NCBI RefSeq assembly: GCF_030253575.1
Contig: NC_080569.1
Location: 2,314,001 to 2,378,000 of the forward strand
DNA length: 64,000 bases
Source: Rhododendron vialii
Taxonomy: Eukaryota; Streptophyta; Magnoliopsida; Ericales; Ericaceae
Reading direction: 5' to 3'
The translations under genes and the position numbers were made by a program. Shown here piece after piece: positions 35,601 to 48,441 of this stretch. The notes beneath the pieces were generated by a model. It saw only the letters and a program-made list of their open reading frames with translations. It had not been told where the DNA came from and made no database searches. Positions within the stretch are counted from its first letter, which is position 1, and each line of letters begins with the position of its first letter.

Positions 35601-38600
35601 CGCTACATTATTTGGTGCATTGCGTTTTGCTAAAGTTAATTCCCTTTTGCCATTTGATGTGGTTATGCACCTCTAATCTCATGTGATAATATTTTTTACC
35701 ATAGCTTATTATTTCTTCCAATTTGTTAACCGTATCTATTATTTCAATCTCGCAAGGGGTATTTATCGTTGTTGTTCGAGTTCGACTCGCACTCTAAATT
35801 CACTATAATTCTCGGAAAAAAAATCAGTCTAATCTATCACAACTTTTCTTTTTACTTTTTTAGAAGTACATTATTACTCGATGATATCATTGGTAATGTC
35901 TAATTTTTATGTTTGGCGACTATTGTAGTTTTTCCCCCCCTTTCTTTCTACCCAGTAATAACAATACCCATGTAATCTCCAATTGATGGAGTATGGGCGG
36001 GGGAGGTCCGGAGACAAGCCTAATCTTTGCTTATCATAAATTTTAACGTTGAAATAGCGACTCCTCTGTACCTCCAAAAATCAAGGAACTCAAGAGACAT
36101 TATGCAGTGGAATGCCTCCGTATCAAAGCCTGAAGGCTTCAGAGAGAGCAGATTTAGAGACCCAATTCATTTTCTGTGATTTAGAGACCCAATTCATTTT
36201 CTGTGCTCATTACCTGCTTCCTTCATTCAAAATCAAGAGCATTAGTAATGCATAATAACTAAGTACATGACTGTTTCCGTATCTCTTCTTATTGCTGTTC
36301 GGCTCCCCTGTTACTCAATAATCTTGTCGTCATCGTTAAGCAACCTTACTTTCTACTCCAATTTTTGGATTCAGCTCAGCTCTGTGAAAGACCCTTGTGC
36401 ATTATATTTTTTGATGACAATATTTGGATCCGTTTGAATTTAAATCAACTACATTATTTTCTGCACTTATCGGGCTATATTCCTCGCTGCAGTCCAACAT
36501 ACGGACAGATTTAACGTGCACGCATGTGTCAGGCAGTATATTGGAGCCTTGGAGGTATAAATTGTCATGCGTGTTGTGCTTGTGAAATCGGTTTAGCTTT
36601 TGACATGGGAAGCTAGCTTTCCCACTTGTTGCCACATGTATGGCAAAAAAGTCGTTATTTTCATGCGAGGCTGCTGACTTTACCGCATGCGGATAGGAAA
36701 GTGGTGACGAAGCTCCCTAGCCAATTTAATACAAGTAGTATGACATGTATATCATGAAAATGGTTGTGCCTGTTTCTTTAAAATCAAATTATCATATACT
36801 TTTCTGTTTGTATAATTTGTACTCTCTACTTTTTTATTTTATCAAAATAGGAAGAGAATTTTTGTAACTTCTTCTGGTATGGCCTATTGGTAATATTTGG
36901 TATTATCTACTATCTCTACTGTCCTCTTCATCTCCTCTCCTTTCTTTAGTTGCCCTTCTTTTACGTTTGACTGTTCTCTCCATATTCCTAGACTTTTGCA
37001 TCTCACTTTGTTCCCTTGTTATCATCATGAATCATGTATGTCCTCTTACAACGTTCAATATCTTTGTCTCTTGTTTTCCTTCTACCCTTTTTCACGTATA
37101 CATGACAAGAATGGATTATTATCAATCAAAAGATGAAAACTCAAGGCCTCCCAACAAAGAGAAAAATGTAGTCAAATTGATGTAGCCTGTAGGGATCGCA
37201 CGAAGATAATGGTTGGGATATATTTAAGTTGCCAACTATTCTTAGAAGCCTGAAAAATGCCTTGTCTATTTCCAATGCATTCGGACTTTTAGGGGTTTAA
37301 GCGATAAAATCTATTCGTAGTAGTACGTCTTCTTTAGGAAAGTTTAAATTTGGCTCGTTCTATGTATCTTTAGGATGTCATGAAGCCTATATGTAGGCTT
37401 TGTTGGTTGAAACAAAGTGTGCTATACAAGATGTACCAGGGTTTCCCTCTATATTTCTCTCTCCTCTCTTGTTACCTCCTCTCTGTCTTTCCTGTTGGGT
37501 TCTCTCCTTATCTCCCAAACGTTCTCTCTATGTTCCCTTTCCTGTCATTAAATAAGAGGCATTGTTTGTGTGGTTGGGGACCCTTTTTGCCGTCTTCTTC
37601 CTGTTATTTTTTGCTGGTTGATTAGGGCTGTTACTGTTTGTACCCACGCAGCATGGAATCAGCCCAGTTCTTCCTGTATTGGCATTCTTTCCTCATACTG
37701 CATGAAGCCTGTTCCACCACGAAACATTTGGTGCATAGAAATCTGGCGAGAGGCCCATCAAATGTTATGAAAACCCACCTCCCGTTTTGATCAACTTGAG
37801 GGAATTTATTGTTGGTCTTGTGAAGTCTGATTCGGTCAGGTCGCGGGGGCCGAGGGGTAGTGCCTCTGAAACCTATACAAGGGTATTACATTACTTGGTG
37901 ATGTATACCCTAGATTATAAATACTTGCTATACGTAGTAGTCGATGTAACTTTTACTCTCTTCATTTGATACAGAATGGAAACTGGTGTGAGCCGTGGAT
38001 GTACGCAATTTCACAGTTGGGGAGTCACGTAACAATCTTTGTCTTGCATTTTGTTTTCTTTGCGCGTTGTGTGTGTTGGTTTGGTCAACATTTGTATCCT
38101 TATGGCATGCCCATGTTCATTGGTTTGTGCTGCCCGTGTGCAACAATCTTGCTAAATTTGTGGGAATTCCACATTTCCAACAACTGACAGGTCCAACCTC
38201 CAGTTCACTTAGCCTTTGCTCATCTAAATTGCACCAAACTAACCGCCGGTTAATCCACTTTTCTGCAAACCACTTACCGCATGGATCCATCTTGTTCGCT
38301 GTCCTTTTGGGTACAAATGGTTAGTTTAAAAACTAACAAATCAAAGGAAACTAGAGGGCTAGGGGAAAGATGCGTATCTACATAGCGACCAGAGATGGTG
38401 CCTGAGTTTCTCATGGTACTAGATGCCAAATGAATGGCTAAACTTCTCAGAAATTCAACCGAACGTCCTACTGTCGGTGACCAATCTACTCTCGAACCTT
38501 GGCCCCAATTCACAGGGATAACCTAGTTAGAACTTTGCTCCCATCAGATAAGATTGGCTATCCCAACCTTGTTAATACCTCCCACACACATGAATACAAA

Positions 38601-41600
38601 TAAACGTAAGAAATCTTATAAAGAATTGAAATCTGTGAACCATCCGATGTTCGGATAAACTACTTACAGATGAATTTTTCCACCAGCTTTGCTGTATGTT
38701 GGTGGGAAACATTATTTGAAGTGGAAAATTTTGGATTTGCTCTCCAGTATTGTACTCCTCCTTTAAGGTTCTGAGAGTGATCTTCTGTGTAGAGTTTGTG
38801 CTCCATACATATGTGTAATTTGTATGCTTGAATTTAAGTGTACGGGCCAACGGGCTTGTTGCTCAATGGCACTTCCTCACCTCTTCCACATGGAAGGTGA
38901 GGGTTCGATTCTCACCAGGAGCATGAGTGCTTGTTGTGGTGGTTAATGCCCTTTGGTCTTGCCTCACCCGTATGCCACTTAGCGGTACCCTTCCCCATCC
39001 CCTTAGGAGTACGCTACATATCTATCGAGTTACCAAAAAAAGAAAGAATGCAAGTGTACAGACTCTCTTGGATTACAGTGCATTTTGAGGTCAACAAATC
39101 ATCAGATTGAAGGTTGATGTGGTGTTGCAGATGGGGTTTTCCTTCAGCGAGGACTGTTATTTGTTTCGTCCTTTGTCTCCTGATTAGCCTGTTGCAGTAC
39201 CTAGGAGAGTCAACATTAGGGAATGGCATTTTCTCCTAGTGTGGTGTCTCAATTTGTTCTATGCTTTAGAGAGATCCAAAGAGATGAGAATCGTGCAGCT
39301 TTTTGCTTGGTGAGGCTGTTATCAAGTTCGTATTCTGCAAAAAATTACCCGTTTGTGTTTCATTTGATTGTTCATTTCCCATACTGGTTTGATTTTGTTA
39401 CTTGTATAGTTCCTTTCCTGTTCTGTCTTTCTTCTCTCATTGAGCTTGAATGGTCTTACTGTACTGTTCAACTTCTCCTTATTGTTTTTCCCTGGATTTG
39501 GGTGCTGAATTGCATTTTTATTGCAGAGCCTTCTGCAACCCTGCCGATGTTGAAGAATTTACTGAAGAGAAAAAAGACACTCTTCTTCTTAGACGCCATG
39601 GGAAAGGTGCTGATTATGTCCGTGCTGTTCATGAGATTATTGAAAGCTATGAAGAGTTGAAGAAACAGGAGCAACTTGTTGATATTAACTACGTTGATGA
39701 AGCTAGTGTAACAAATGCATTGGACTTAGATGGTGATGTTGCATTAAATGATCAGATTGAGGCTCCTTCCATAATGCTTAGTTCATGTGTAAAGAAGTCT
39801 AATTCTACTGGAGAAAAGGAGGAGTCAAGCCTTCCTGTTGGAGATGCTGCATATGCGACAGAGGCAGATTTAGGAGATAGGGATACATCGTCTGAGGAGC
39901 CTAATGATAGTTCAGTAGTTACAAGAAAACCTCGGGCAAATATATTTTCGTCAGAAAAAAGTCGAGGAGATGTACAGCCACAAAACTCTTCGTCAGAGAA
40001 GAGGGATTCATCTGCTTCTAGGTCTAGAAGTTCATCAAGAGTCTACACAAGTAGATTCCAAAAGAAGTCCATGTTACCCTCCAGTAATAGCAATAAATTG
40101 GCGGAGGACATAGCTGCTAAAGTTTTGCAGAATGGTTTGGTGAGAAGGAGCAAAAGAATCAGGAAATCACCCGATGTGTCTGAAGGACATGATACTGGTT
40201 CACCTGCTCTTCTTCCGAATGGTGGCAACGAAGAAAATGGTTCTGAAATTGTCACGGTTGAATCGGATACTTTCAGCCTAACTGAAGGCAGCGCTGTGGA
40301 GTCTGGTTGTAAGCCTCTGCAGCCCGAGTCCGTTGTTGAGTGTGGTGAGAGAGATGTTGAGTTGAGCCTAGCGCTTGATTTCCAAATAAAGGCCGTTGTC
40401 CTGAAAAAGAAAAGGAAACCAAATCGAAAACGAGTGACTAACGATGCTCCTGAGAGTATTGATAGGCTAAACAAGAAGGCAGGTGCTGAGATTGAAGTGC
40501 ATAAAGCTGGACAAGTTTCGCGAACTTCCAATGAAAAGTCCTTGGAAAGGTTCTCCAAAGAAGATGGCGACGAGCATCTTCCATTAGTAAAAAGGGCTAG
40601 GGTTCGGATGGGCAGACCATCTTCTGTAGGGGAGGAGCTTGATACCGTCATGCAATCGGAAGATAAATTAATAGAAGTGTCAAATAGCTTTTCTAGGCAG
40701 GTTTCTACACAATCTCAACAACATGGTCCTGATAAAAACTTGTTTTTGGTGAACGGAGTTACGGAGATTCCATCGCTGCCAAATAAAGGACCTCAATCTT
40801 CAGCTCAACCGCCTCAGCTTTCGGATCTCAAGAAAAAACAACAATTTTGTTGTTCAGTGGATGGAGAAGCTGCTTTACCTCCGTCTAAACGCCTTCATCG
40901 AGCCCTGGAAGCTATGTCAGCTAATGCTGCAGAAGATGGTCAAATGGAAGAACCATTGTCGAAGAAGATATTGACTAATGGATGTTGTTTATCGTCCCCA
41001 ACGGACTCCCTTCACACGTCGATGGAGAGCGGACTGAGTAATGGATTTGGGGTACAGAATGTAAGCATTCTTAGCAACAATGCTTCACTCGGCACCTGTG
41101 GGATTTCGGACATTTGTGATCCTGCTGAACCAAAGGAAATTGTGAAATCTTCTACAGAAGTTTCGATCTGTCACAGACCAGTCAGAAGTTCCAGTAGCCC
41201 AGAGCATGAATTATGCAAAGATATACATGTGGATGCTGGGGACCATTTTGATTCCAGAGGTATCAAATTTTCATGTTCAGGTACTCAAAATTGTGAGCCG
41301 ATGGTTGTGGCCCAAATTCCAAAGCCTTTATCACCTGATTCTATTGAAGAACAGACCTGTCTCGGATGCAATCAAGGTTCACTGGCTCAGATGTTGCCTC
41401 TGAAGGACGAATGCAGAAATGAGAATCCCGGGTCTGAGTTTAGCAACGATAAAGCTGAAAAACCTCTGAGTGAACTTGATTCATCAGATCATTCTGGAAT
41501 GTGTTCAGATTCTGTCTTAATGGCTGTTGATCGTAAATGTTCACCACAAAATGGTACTAATTTGCTTCTTTGCAGCACAGAGGGTAGTTATTCTGGGAGT

Positions 41601-44600
41601 GCCAAGTTGTGGAAACTTTCCCTTCATGCAGACGACCAAGTTGATGGCATGTAAGCATGTGCTGATAATTTACCATATGGTTTTCTTATAGTGTCAATTA
41701 GATGTTACAATTTTCAATTAATTTCAGCCTTCAGATATTAATTTACTCTATTTCTTGTCTGCACTCTCTTTTGAAACTTTGTGGCTTGATGCTTCTTCAT
41801 TTTAGGTGCGAGGTTGTGAAAGAAATTAAACCAACACAGAGGGAGTCTAATGGTATTCTAACGTCTACATCAGTGAAGGTTATGGCTGGAGCTGCTGCGG
41901 ATGGTCCGCCAAATTTATCTCATTCTAATTCTGTTTCTGATGACCATTTGGGTTATAAGGATGTCTCATCTTCAACTCCTTCAGATGGTGTAGGCTCTCT
42001 TGCACGCGCGTCTCCTCCCAATACATCGATCTGCAATACTTCAACATCTGATAATGATAACATTCTTGAAAATAATGGCTGTTGTAGTCCCGATGTTAAT
42101 TTGCACCCTGCGAAATCCAAAAATACGGGCAAATGGAGCAGTAAAGCAGAAGCAGCTACTGCTCTAGCATCTTTTCAGGCCGTCATTGGAACATTAACAA
42201 GGACAAAGGAAAGCATTGGCCGAGCCACTCGCATTGCAATTGACTGTGCAAAGTTTGGTGTTGCTGCTAAGGTATGTTCATATTTTTGTGGTTCTCATGT
42301 CCCAATGCTGCTTGAGGGATGGAGACATTGTCTACCTATTTGGGTTGTTCATCGTTCAGTTCTGGCAGATTTGTCATTGATCTGCCAACCGAATGGAAGG
42401 TCTGTCGGATTTGATATTGATCTGCCAACTGAATGGAATGGTGTACGTTCGCTATTTCAGCAAACAATTTGTCTGACGTTGTAATTGAATTTTACATAGT
42501 CAAACCATTCAGTTTAAAGAGAGAATATCGGGCCTTTGAACCATCGAGGCAAAAGGCCAACACCCTGGCCTTGGAATTTTGAATTCACAAAATACCACTA
42601 ACAGAGAGATGATCCGAAAATAAGTATTTGAAGAGATAATTGATGACAATTTGAAGTATTTGGTCGGGACTTGGGAGGGAGAGTATTAAGGAGAATAAAA
42701 TAAGTGTGTTTAGAAGCTGAATGACGATTAAGTTTTGGAATTCTTGATTAAGGTTTTCTTGGTAGTCTTTTGATTAAGTAGCTAGCTCCTATTTGGTATA
42801 ACCATACGTTTCTACATCTCATGATCCGTTATATACCAGGGTCAAGAACATCATGTTTGTGGATTGTTATCATAAGTTTTCGCTGGGTGTCATCATAATT
42901 TTTTGCTATAAAGTGCAATATGTTCTTTTCTCTGTTTCTCTATCCCTTTCTGTGTCTTTCTTTTCTTTTCTGTAGTGGAAACCATAATGGAGTGTTCTGT
43001 AATTGGTTACTGCATTTAATTTATTTTTTCTTTTATTCATGTCCTATTTAAGATCCCTTTGGTAATTGTAAACAGTTGCAGCAGACATTATACTTTTGTA
43101 CCATATATTTTCATTGATGCGTAGAGTATTTAAATTCAGGTGGTCGAAATTCTTGTCCGTGATTTGCAAAGTGAATTAAGTTTGCGCAGAAGGGTTGACT
43201 TGTTTTTCCTTGTGGACTCTATCACACAGTGCTCTCGAGGTTTGAAAGGTAAAGTATTCAATGCCATGCTATAAAACCACTGGATCGTGATGTTCCTAGA
43301 TGTCATGTATATTTGAATGATTCTTCTGGTGATGACGGATCATCCGTTGTCTTTCATTTATTGGTGATGCTGAGGTTTGATGCGAATTTCCAGGTGGCGT
43401 TGGTGGTATTTATCCTTCAGCAATCCAAGCAGTGTTGCCACGCTTGTTATTAGCTGCTGCTCCTCCTGGAAGTGATGCACAAGAAAATCGTAGGCAGTGT
43501 TTGAAGGCAAGGGACAGTGACCTCCTTTCTTCAACCGAAATACAGAAGAAAAAGCAGTAATAACAACAGATGTAACATTTTGGTTTTGAGCCTTTGGCTT
43601 ACAATTTCTCCTTCCCTTTACTGTGTAGGTTTTGAAGCTTTGGTTGGAAAGAAGGATCCTTCCAGATTCCATTGTTCGCCACCATATTCGAGACCTTGAG
43701 TCCCTCAGTGTTTCATCTTCTTCTGGTCCCTATTCTCGTCGGCCCTTGCGCACAGAAAGGGCTTTTGATGATCCTATTAGGCAAATGGAGGGTATGCTTG
43801 TTGATGAATATGGAAGGTCTGAAATTTTCTCTAACTTCTCTACATCGTTCTCTTGGGAATAGAAAAGATATGAAAGTCATCAATTTGTCTTGTTGTTTCA
43901 GCAATTCAAGTTTTCAGCTTCCTGGTTTTCATATGCCCCCTATGCTCAAGGATGAAGGGGAAGAAAGCGATTCTGATGGTGGGAGTTTCGAGGCTGTTAC
44001 TCCTGAGCACGATTCCAAAACCCCTGAAGAAACGGAAGGAATTCCAGTACCTGCAGCAATAGGGAACCATAGACATATTTTGGAAGAGGTTGATGGCGAG
44101 CTTGAAATGGAGGATGTGGCTCCCACTTGTGAAGCTGTTACGAGTTCCACCTCAACTTCTTGCATCAATACTTCAAAGTCTATGCACCCTCAGCTTGAAC
44201 AACATTTTCCACCTACCTTCACCCCACCAGTACCTGAGAATGTGCCGCCATCGTTTCCTCCTTTGCCAACATCACCACCACCTGCAGCTCCACCCCCGCC
44301 ACCAGCCCTTCCACCCCCACCGCCAGCCCTTCCACCCCCACCGCCAGTCCTTCCACCCCCACCACCAGTCCTGCCGCCTATGCCTCCAATGCCTGCTTCT
44401 GTATCCGATAGTCTTGATTCAAAGCTCTATGTGAGTGCAAGTGTATTGCTCCTTAATTCTTTTGCAATATTTTTCTTTACTAACGGAGAGCCGTGTTCTG
44501 TCTTCTGGAGCATTCATTTTACTGTTCTTTGTGTTGATTGGGCTTACATTTGCAGAATGTCAGAGAAAACTTGCATCAGTTTGGGGCCCAGCAGCCTGTT

Positions 44601-45443
44601 GCACCTGGAGTAAACTCAATAAACTCCGATGCAGTGCTTTATCAGGCTCCTGAATCCAGAGACGTTAAGATGCAAACACAGATACCAGATTTCAGCAGTA
44701 ATCCTGGGCCGCATCAGCCAGTTTTACCTATGAATGGTGTCCAACAGTCGGATGGTGCCACCTTCTACAACAAGGGTTATCATCTGCCACCACCTCAACC
44801 TGCACCATCAAATCAGTTCTCTTACGTTCAGTCTGATCAGCAAGTGCAGTCAAGGGAGCTCCCACCCCCTCCCCCTTCCTATCCTAACAGAGCCCATTTT
44901 GCGCAGAGCACAGATGGTGGAAGTTTTTGCACCGACCACGACAGAATGAACGTGGCCCCACATGAGCACAGGGAGAGCTGGAGGTTTCCGGGGCCCTCAT
45001 TTTCTGGTAAGCTGTGTTAGTTGATTTGACTCAGAGATTCTACGTCTGGTCACGCGTTGTCTTTTTCGCTTTGATATTTGTTGGTTACATGTTATTTATG
45101 GCAACACTGCCTCAGGTACGCACTACCCTGAACCTGCCAGAGGGCCATATCCTCCTGCGCCGTATGGTGGCCCACCGTGTGAACCACCATTACCAAACCA
45201 TATGTGGGGTTTTCCTCCCCAGACTGTGAACCATAGAGAATTCACGGCTCATAGACCACCATCCAGAGGTCCAATCCCAGTGGCAACCAGAGGTTTGTGT
45301 TCGCTTCCCACTTCTTCTTTAGGCAAATAGGAAATTCTGCTCGTGTGCTATTTGATCCTTTATATCGTGTCTAGCTCAATTTTGAGGGAACTAAAATCGC
45401 TTATTGCATCCCTTCAGCTCCTAGCTTTTGGCAACCAAGATAA
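32688..45443 (+). CDS. HUA2: HUA2-like protein (PWWP + CID/RPR domains, proline-rich)
   Basis: Exons: 32688-32819, 33069-33145, 39527-41650, 41806-42271, 43140-43248, 43394-43506, 43629-43816, 43902-44430, 44556-45006, 45116-45292, 45418-45443; 4392 nt, 1463 aa. Domains: PWWP (about 21-85, KVGDLVLAKVKGFPAWPATV; the motif is PAWP), basic signal KKKRKPNRKR (about 362-371), CID/RPR (about 885-1025), acidic GEESDSDGGSFEAVTPEH, then polyproline (about 1193-1233). HUA2/HULK proteins are nuclear and act in processing of AGAMOUS, FLC and related transcripts, affecting flowering and floral identity. Intron 6 has a GC donor (AAG/GCAAGG at 43507), required because the CID frame is continuous there. Intron 2 is 6381 bases. 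The last exon encodes only APSFWQPR; without that splice the protein would end near 45330. Confidence 0.95.
34160..34466. mobile_element. 307-bp hAT-like MITE in HUA2-like intron 2
   Basis: Ends are TAGGGCTGTAAATGAACCGA and the inverse of TAGGGGTGTAAACGAGCCGA. A perfect 8-bp duplication, GTTATATG, lies at 34152-34159 and 34467-34474. Inside is a short direct duplication of GCTCGTCAAGGCTCGGCTCG. This is the best preserved copy of the CTCGAG-rich family also seen near 26.4 and 30.1 kb. Confidence 0.92.
35041..35302. mobile_element. 262-bp Stowaway-like MITE in HUA2-like intron 2
   Basis: The left end TTCCCTTCGTTCCTAATTGT is matched inversely by the right end (ACAATAAGGAACGAAGGGA). TA dinucleotides flank both ends (35039-35040 and 35303-35304). 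The ends resemble the CTCCCTCCGT termini of Tc1/mariner-derived Stowaway MITEs. Confidence 0.8.
38844..39045 (+). mobile_element. tRNA-derived SINE in HUA2-like intron 2
   Basis: An A box-like TTGTTGCTCAATGGC (38857-38870) and a B box-like GGTTCGATTCTC (38902-38913) are spaced as in Pol III promoters. The body ends in an A-rich tail at about 39034-39045. It is flanked by 14-base direct repeats, GAATTTAAGTGTAC (38830-38843) and GAATGCAAGTGTAC (39046-39059), matching at 12 of 14 positions. This fits LINE-mediated insertion of a SINE on the + strand. Confidence 0.85.
42361..42440. repeat. 40-bp tandem duplication in HUA2-like intron 4
   Basis: 42361-42400 and 42401-42440 are adjacent diverged copies sharing TTGATCTGCCAAC and GAATGGAA. 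Confidence 0.85.
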
Positions 45444-46210
45444 ACCGTCACTGTGGTGCTAACAATGCTGGTACTATACACTTTCCTTCTCCTGTTTTTG
45501 CATCGTTTCAATGCATATTTACCTTGCTACTGACTACATTCTTGTTGCAATTGTTAGGTATAACCCGTTTTTGATCTCGGTACTGCGGCTTGTTGAAATG
45601 TTTGAGATAATATTCTGGTCCAGCTGTTTCTAGAATTCGGAGGCTCAATCTTCAGAAAGTTACGCAGCAGTAAACAAAGAAATGTTTGGTACGTGGTTGT
45701 ATATATGTTCTTCTATCCTCTCTTCTGCTAATGCGCATGGTTTAGACAGGCCATTGGTGAATGGAGAGAGCTGTAACCTATGTCTAGGCTGTTGACTTAT
45801 GTATGGATTATATCTTCTTCTTTTTTTTTGGAAGTTTGAGAGAATAAGTCTAATTTATGTTTTGAAGCCCTCTATAGGATGTTAATATCATTTTTGGGGA
45901 ATTTGCTAGGAGTTCTTTTCTAACAACCGTCTTTTTTTAAGAGTTGTCTTATATCTTGTAAGAATTTGTCTGTCTTATTTTATTTGTACATTTCAAGGAG
46001 TATTCAGCATGAGCCGTTGGTTCAGAGTTATTGAAACTGAATGAAAATTCACAATTGAGAAGTTCTTATTGTTTCCCTGCGCAGTATATTAGTGGATAAT
46101 ACAGTGAGGTGGTTTTTTTTTTTTGTCTCAGATCTGTTGTGATTGTACTACTACTTGGAACAATGAACAGAAAGCGGCTATCCTTTCAGGGAAGAGCATG
46201 AAACAATTAT

Positions 46211-46331
46211 GCTAGTGGAGAATCACGAACACATTTGCACAAGCATTCATAATGGATGTGGGCTCCCACACACACATTTGCAGTGTAGTGTGTGGTGGCC
46301 CACATCCATTGTGAGTGCTTGTGGTTCTAGC
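46211..46331. mobile_element. 121-bp foldback MITE 3' of HUA2-like
   Basis: Ends GCTAG and CTAGC enclose inner arms that pair for about 35 bases (CACAAGCATTCATAATGGAT against ATCCATTGTGAGTGCTTGTG). A 5-bp direct repeat, ATTAT, flanks it (46206-46210, 46332-46336). The superfamily is unclear. If transcribed from the HUA2-like read-through it would form a hairpin. Confidence 0.7.
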
Positions 46332-46439
46332 ATTATTTAAGCACGAAATGAGAATTTTGATAGTTTGGTAGTAACATTATTGTTTTTCAGTTCTGCTATG
46401 CACAAAGATCACATGGACAGATTCTGCTCTTATATCTTT

Positions 46440-48300
46440 CATGGGGCCCGCTTAGGGTCCTACGAAGATGATCCGATTGGATTGTCCTATGCAGTTTGAA
46501 ACGCCCATAATCATCATACAAGTACAAACCCTCTCTGAAAAAAGCCCATAATCATCCATGAAGCAAATCTCCCCCAAAGAAAGAAGAAAAGCACACGAAG
46601 GCAAGAAGCGGCGGACACCCCATCCGAAGAAGCTGCAAAACCACGGCAAGTACAAAACAAGGAAGAAGACTCAAAATGAACATTCAAACGCCCATACACA
46701 AGGGGCAAAATTCAAAGGCATAGCCGCCTCCACAAAAAGTCAGCAGAACAACAAAGCAGCACCAAAACAGTCAAGGAAACTCAGCAGACCCCGACAGTAC
46801 TGTAAGTATTACACCTGTGAAATGCTCATTGAGACGAAAACACAAGGGTGGGCGGACTCGAGCAAACGTTATAGCAAAGCTCGCTAGGTCAAAAACCTTG
46901 CAAGGGAGACCTAGGCAAAACTTAGAGCACAAAAGGAGAGAGCATAACACACTGAGCGAACCCCAAATCAAAAACACAATTCAACTACGTAACGTCTGAT
47001 TCTCCCAGTGGGATACGTAGGCAATCTCTTCTCAAGATTCGGTCCAATAACAAACACAAAACAGTATGTCGAGGTGTCAAAACTTGCCAAGGTGTCCACC
47101 ATAGCCTGTCTGAGACATGGAAGCCGATCTAACAAATTAATGGGTTCTTCTCCCGAGGCATGTATAGTTGTATACAAGGGGCAATTCATGAGCATTTGTA
47201 CCAATCAATGAGTAGGTTTAACATTTAGCATAACGTATGTGCAGAATGAGCAAACACTCCTTTTCAAATCCAAGCAAAGGGTACAAGTTTTCAAAACTCT
47301 CGTTTAAAAACACTTGTTCCTGTTTTCAAAACATAAAGGAAAAAGCCAATCCAAATCTGGATCTTACAAACTCCTCTAGCTAGGTATAAAAAGGGAACCC
47401 TTGGTTGATTGTTCGTACAGAAGCAAAACGGCCAAAGATGGCTTGGAAACAATTCTTCTCTAGACTATTTAGACAGAAGACTCACAGTCTCACAGCCAGA
47501 ACTTTGGCCTCGATGTCCCGGACAACAGGACTTCTTGTCTGCTGCATTTTTGCAATTTTGACAGCAACTGTTGACATTTGTCTCGGCCTTGGCTTTTCCG
47601 CCAAGCTACCACTTCAACTCAAAACCTATCAAAAGCAGTACACCAAAAAGTTTCATGCTATGCTAAGAACAATCCTATCCGAGACAAAAATCCGAGATTG
47701 GCGAGAAGCCGACCAAGGACACACCAAATGGGCCAAGTCCAAAGCACCAATGGGTCGTAACCCAAACACCCAAAAGGGACAAGTCCGTACAACCAATGGG
47801 CCAAGCCTAGAAACTAAAAACCAAAAACCCTAGTCAGATCCCTACCCTCAGCCGACCTAAGACTTGATCCGCTGCGCACAGACATACTGATGCCACAGCC
47901 ACCGAGAAGCCATCGCCACCTCCAGAACCAGCAAGAGCGGCTGCCACATGCCCACCCGCCGGACCAGATCCAAGCTTCAAAACCTTGGCAAACCGCGAGC
48001 AAATTGAAGTCCTCTTCGGTGAGGCAAAAAGAAACCGTTGGTGGGTTTTATCTACCGCGCTCAACTCGTCTGCTCAGAAATCAGTTCATTCACATTCGGA
48101 CCAACTGTGGTCCTGACACGCCTGCGAATTTCAATCAAACGGCCAAGGGCGTTGTTTTGCTTTTTCAAGGGAAACGTTGTCATTATTATGAATTGCCATG
48201 GAAAAGCAACAGCAGGGAAATATATACAGGACTTGATCAGACGGCTCAAACATTTGATAACCATTTGCAGGGCTAAAAACGAATTGTTCACATCTAGTAG
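46440..48300. mobile_element. Degraded LTR-retrotransposon-like region
   Basis: Text such as CCCAGTGGGATACGTAGGCA (46997-47016) resembles a stretch common in plant Ty3/gypsy-type elements. TATAAAAAGGGAACCC (near 47384) looks like an LTR promoter. Frames are short and broken (for example 46558-46887 and 47405-47833), with no recognisable Gag, protease or reverse transcriptase motif. The assignment rests on pattern memory and composition only. Confidence 0.35.
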
Positions 48301-48441
48301 GTTTAGTTACTAATGGGGTATAATTTCACCATTACAGCTTTATTGTTCCACAAAAGAAAAATTATTCACAATAGATGAAAACAAACTCCGGCAGGAAAAT
48401 ACGATTGCATTTTAGCACATTTGGTTCTTCTATCGCGGCTC

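Larger units (their letters stand above)
33146..39526 (+). other. 6.4-kb intron 2 of HUA2-like gene
   Basis: This intron splits the PWWP domain right after the GTQQ codons. It holds an hAT-like MITE, a Stowaway-like MITE, a tRNA-derived SINE and small tandem duplications at 33548-33710 and near 36165-36220. No separate gene is supported inside. The splice sites CAAAT/GTGAGT and TTATTGCAG/AGCC are good. Confidence 0.85.

Noticed and set aside
38857..38913. Possible tRNA gene
   Set aside because: A and B box-like motifs exist, but no acceptor stem or cloverleaf forms; SINE with target duplication explains it better.
40043..40651. 202-aa minus-strand frame within HUA2-like exon 3
   Set aside because: Antisense of a Ser/Lys/Glu-rich coding exon with no independent support.
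47405..47833. 142-aa frame in the retroelement-like region
   Set aside because: No Gag or enzyme motif recognised, and neighbouring frames are broken; composition is like decayed repeat DNA.
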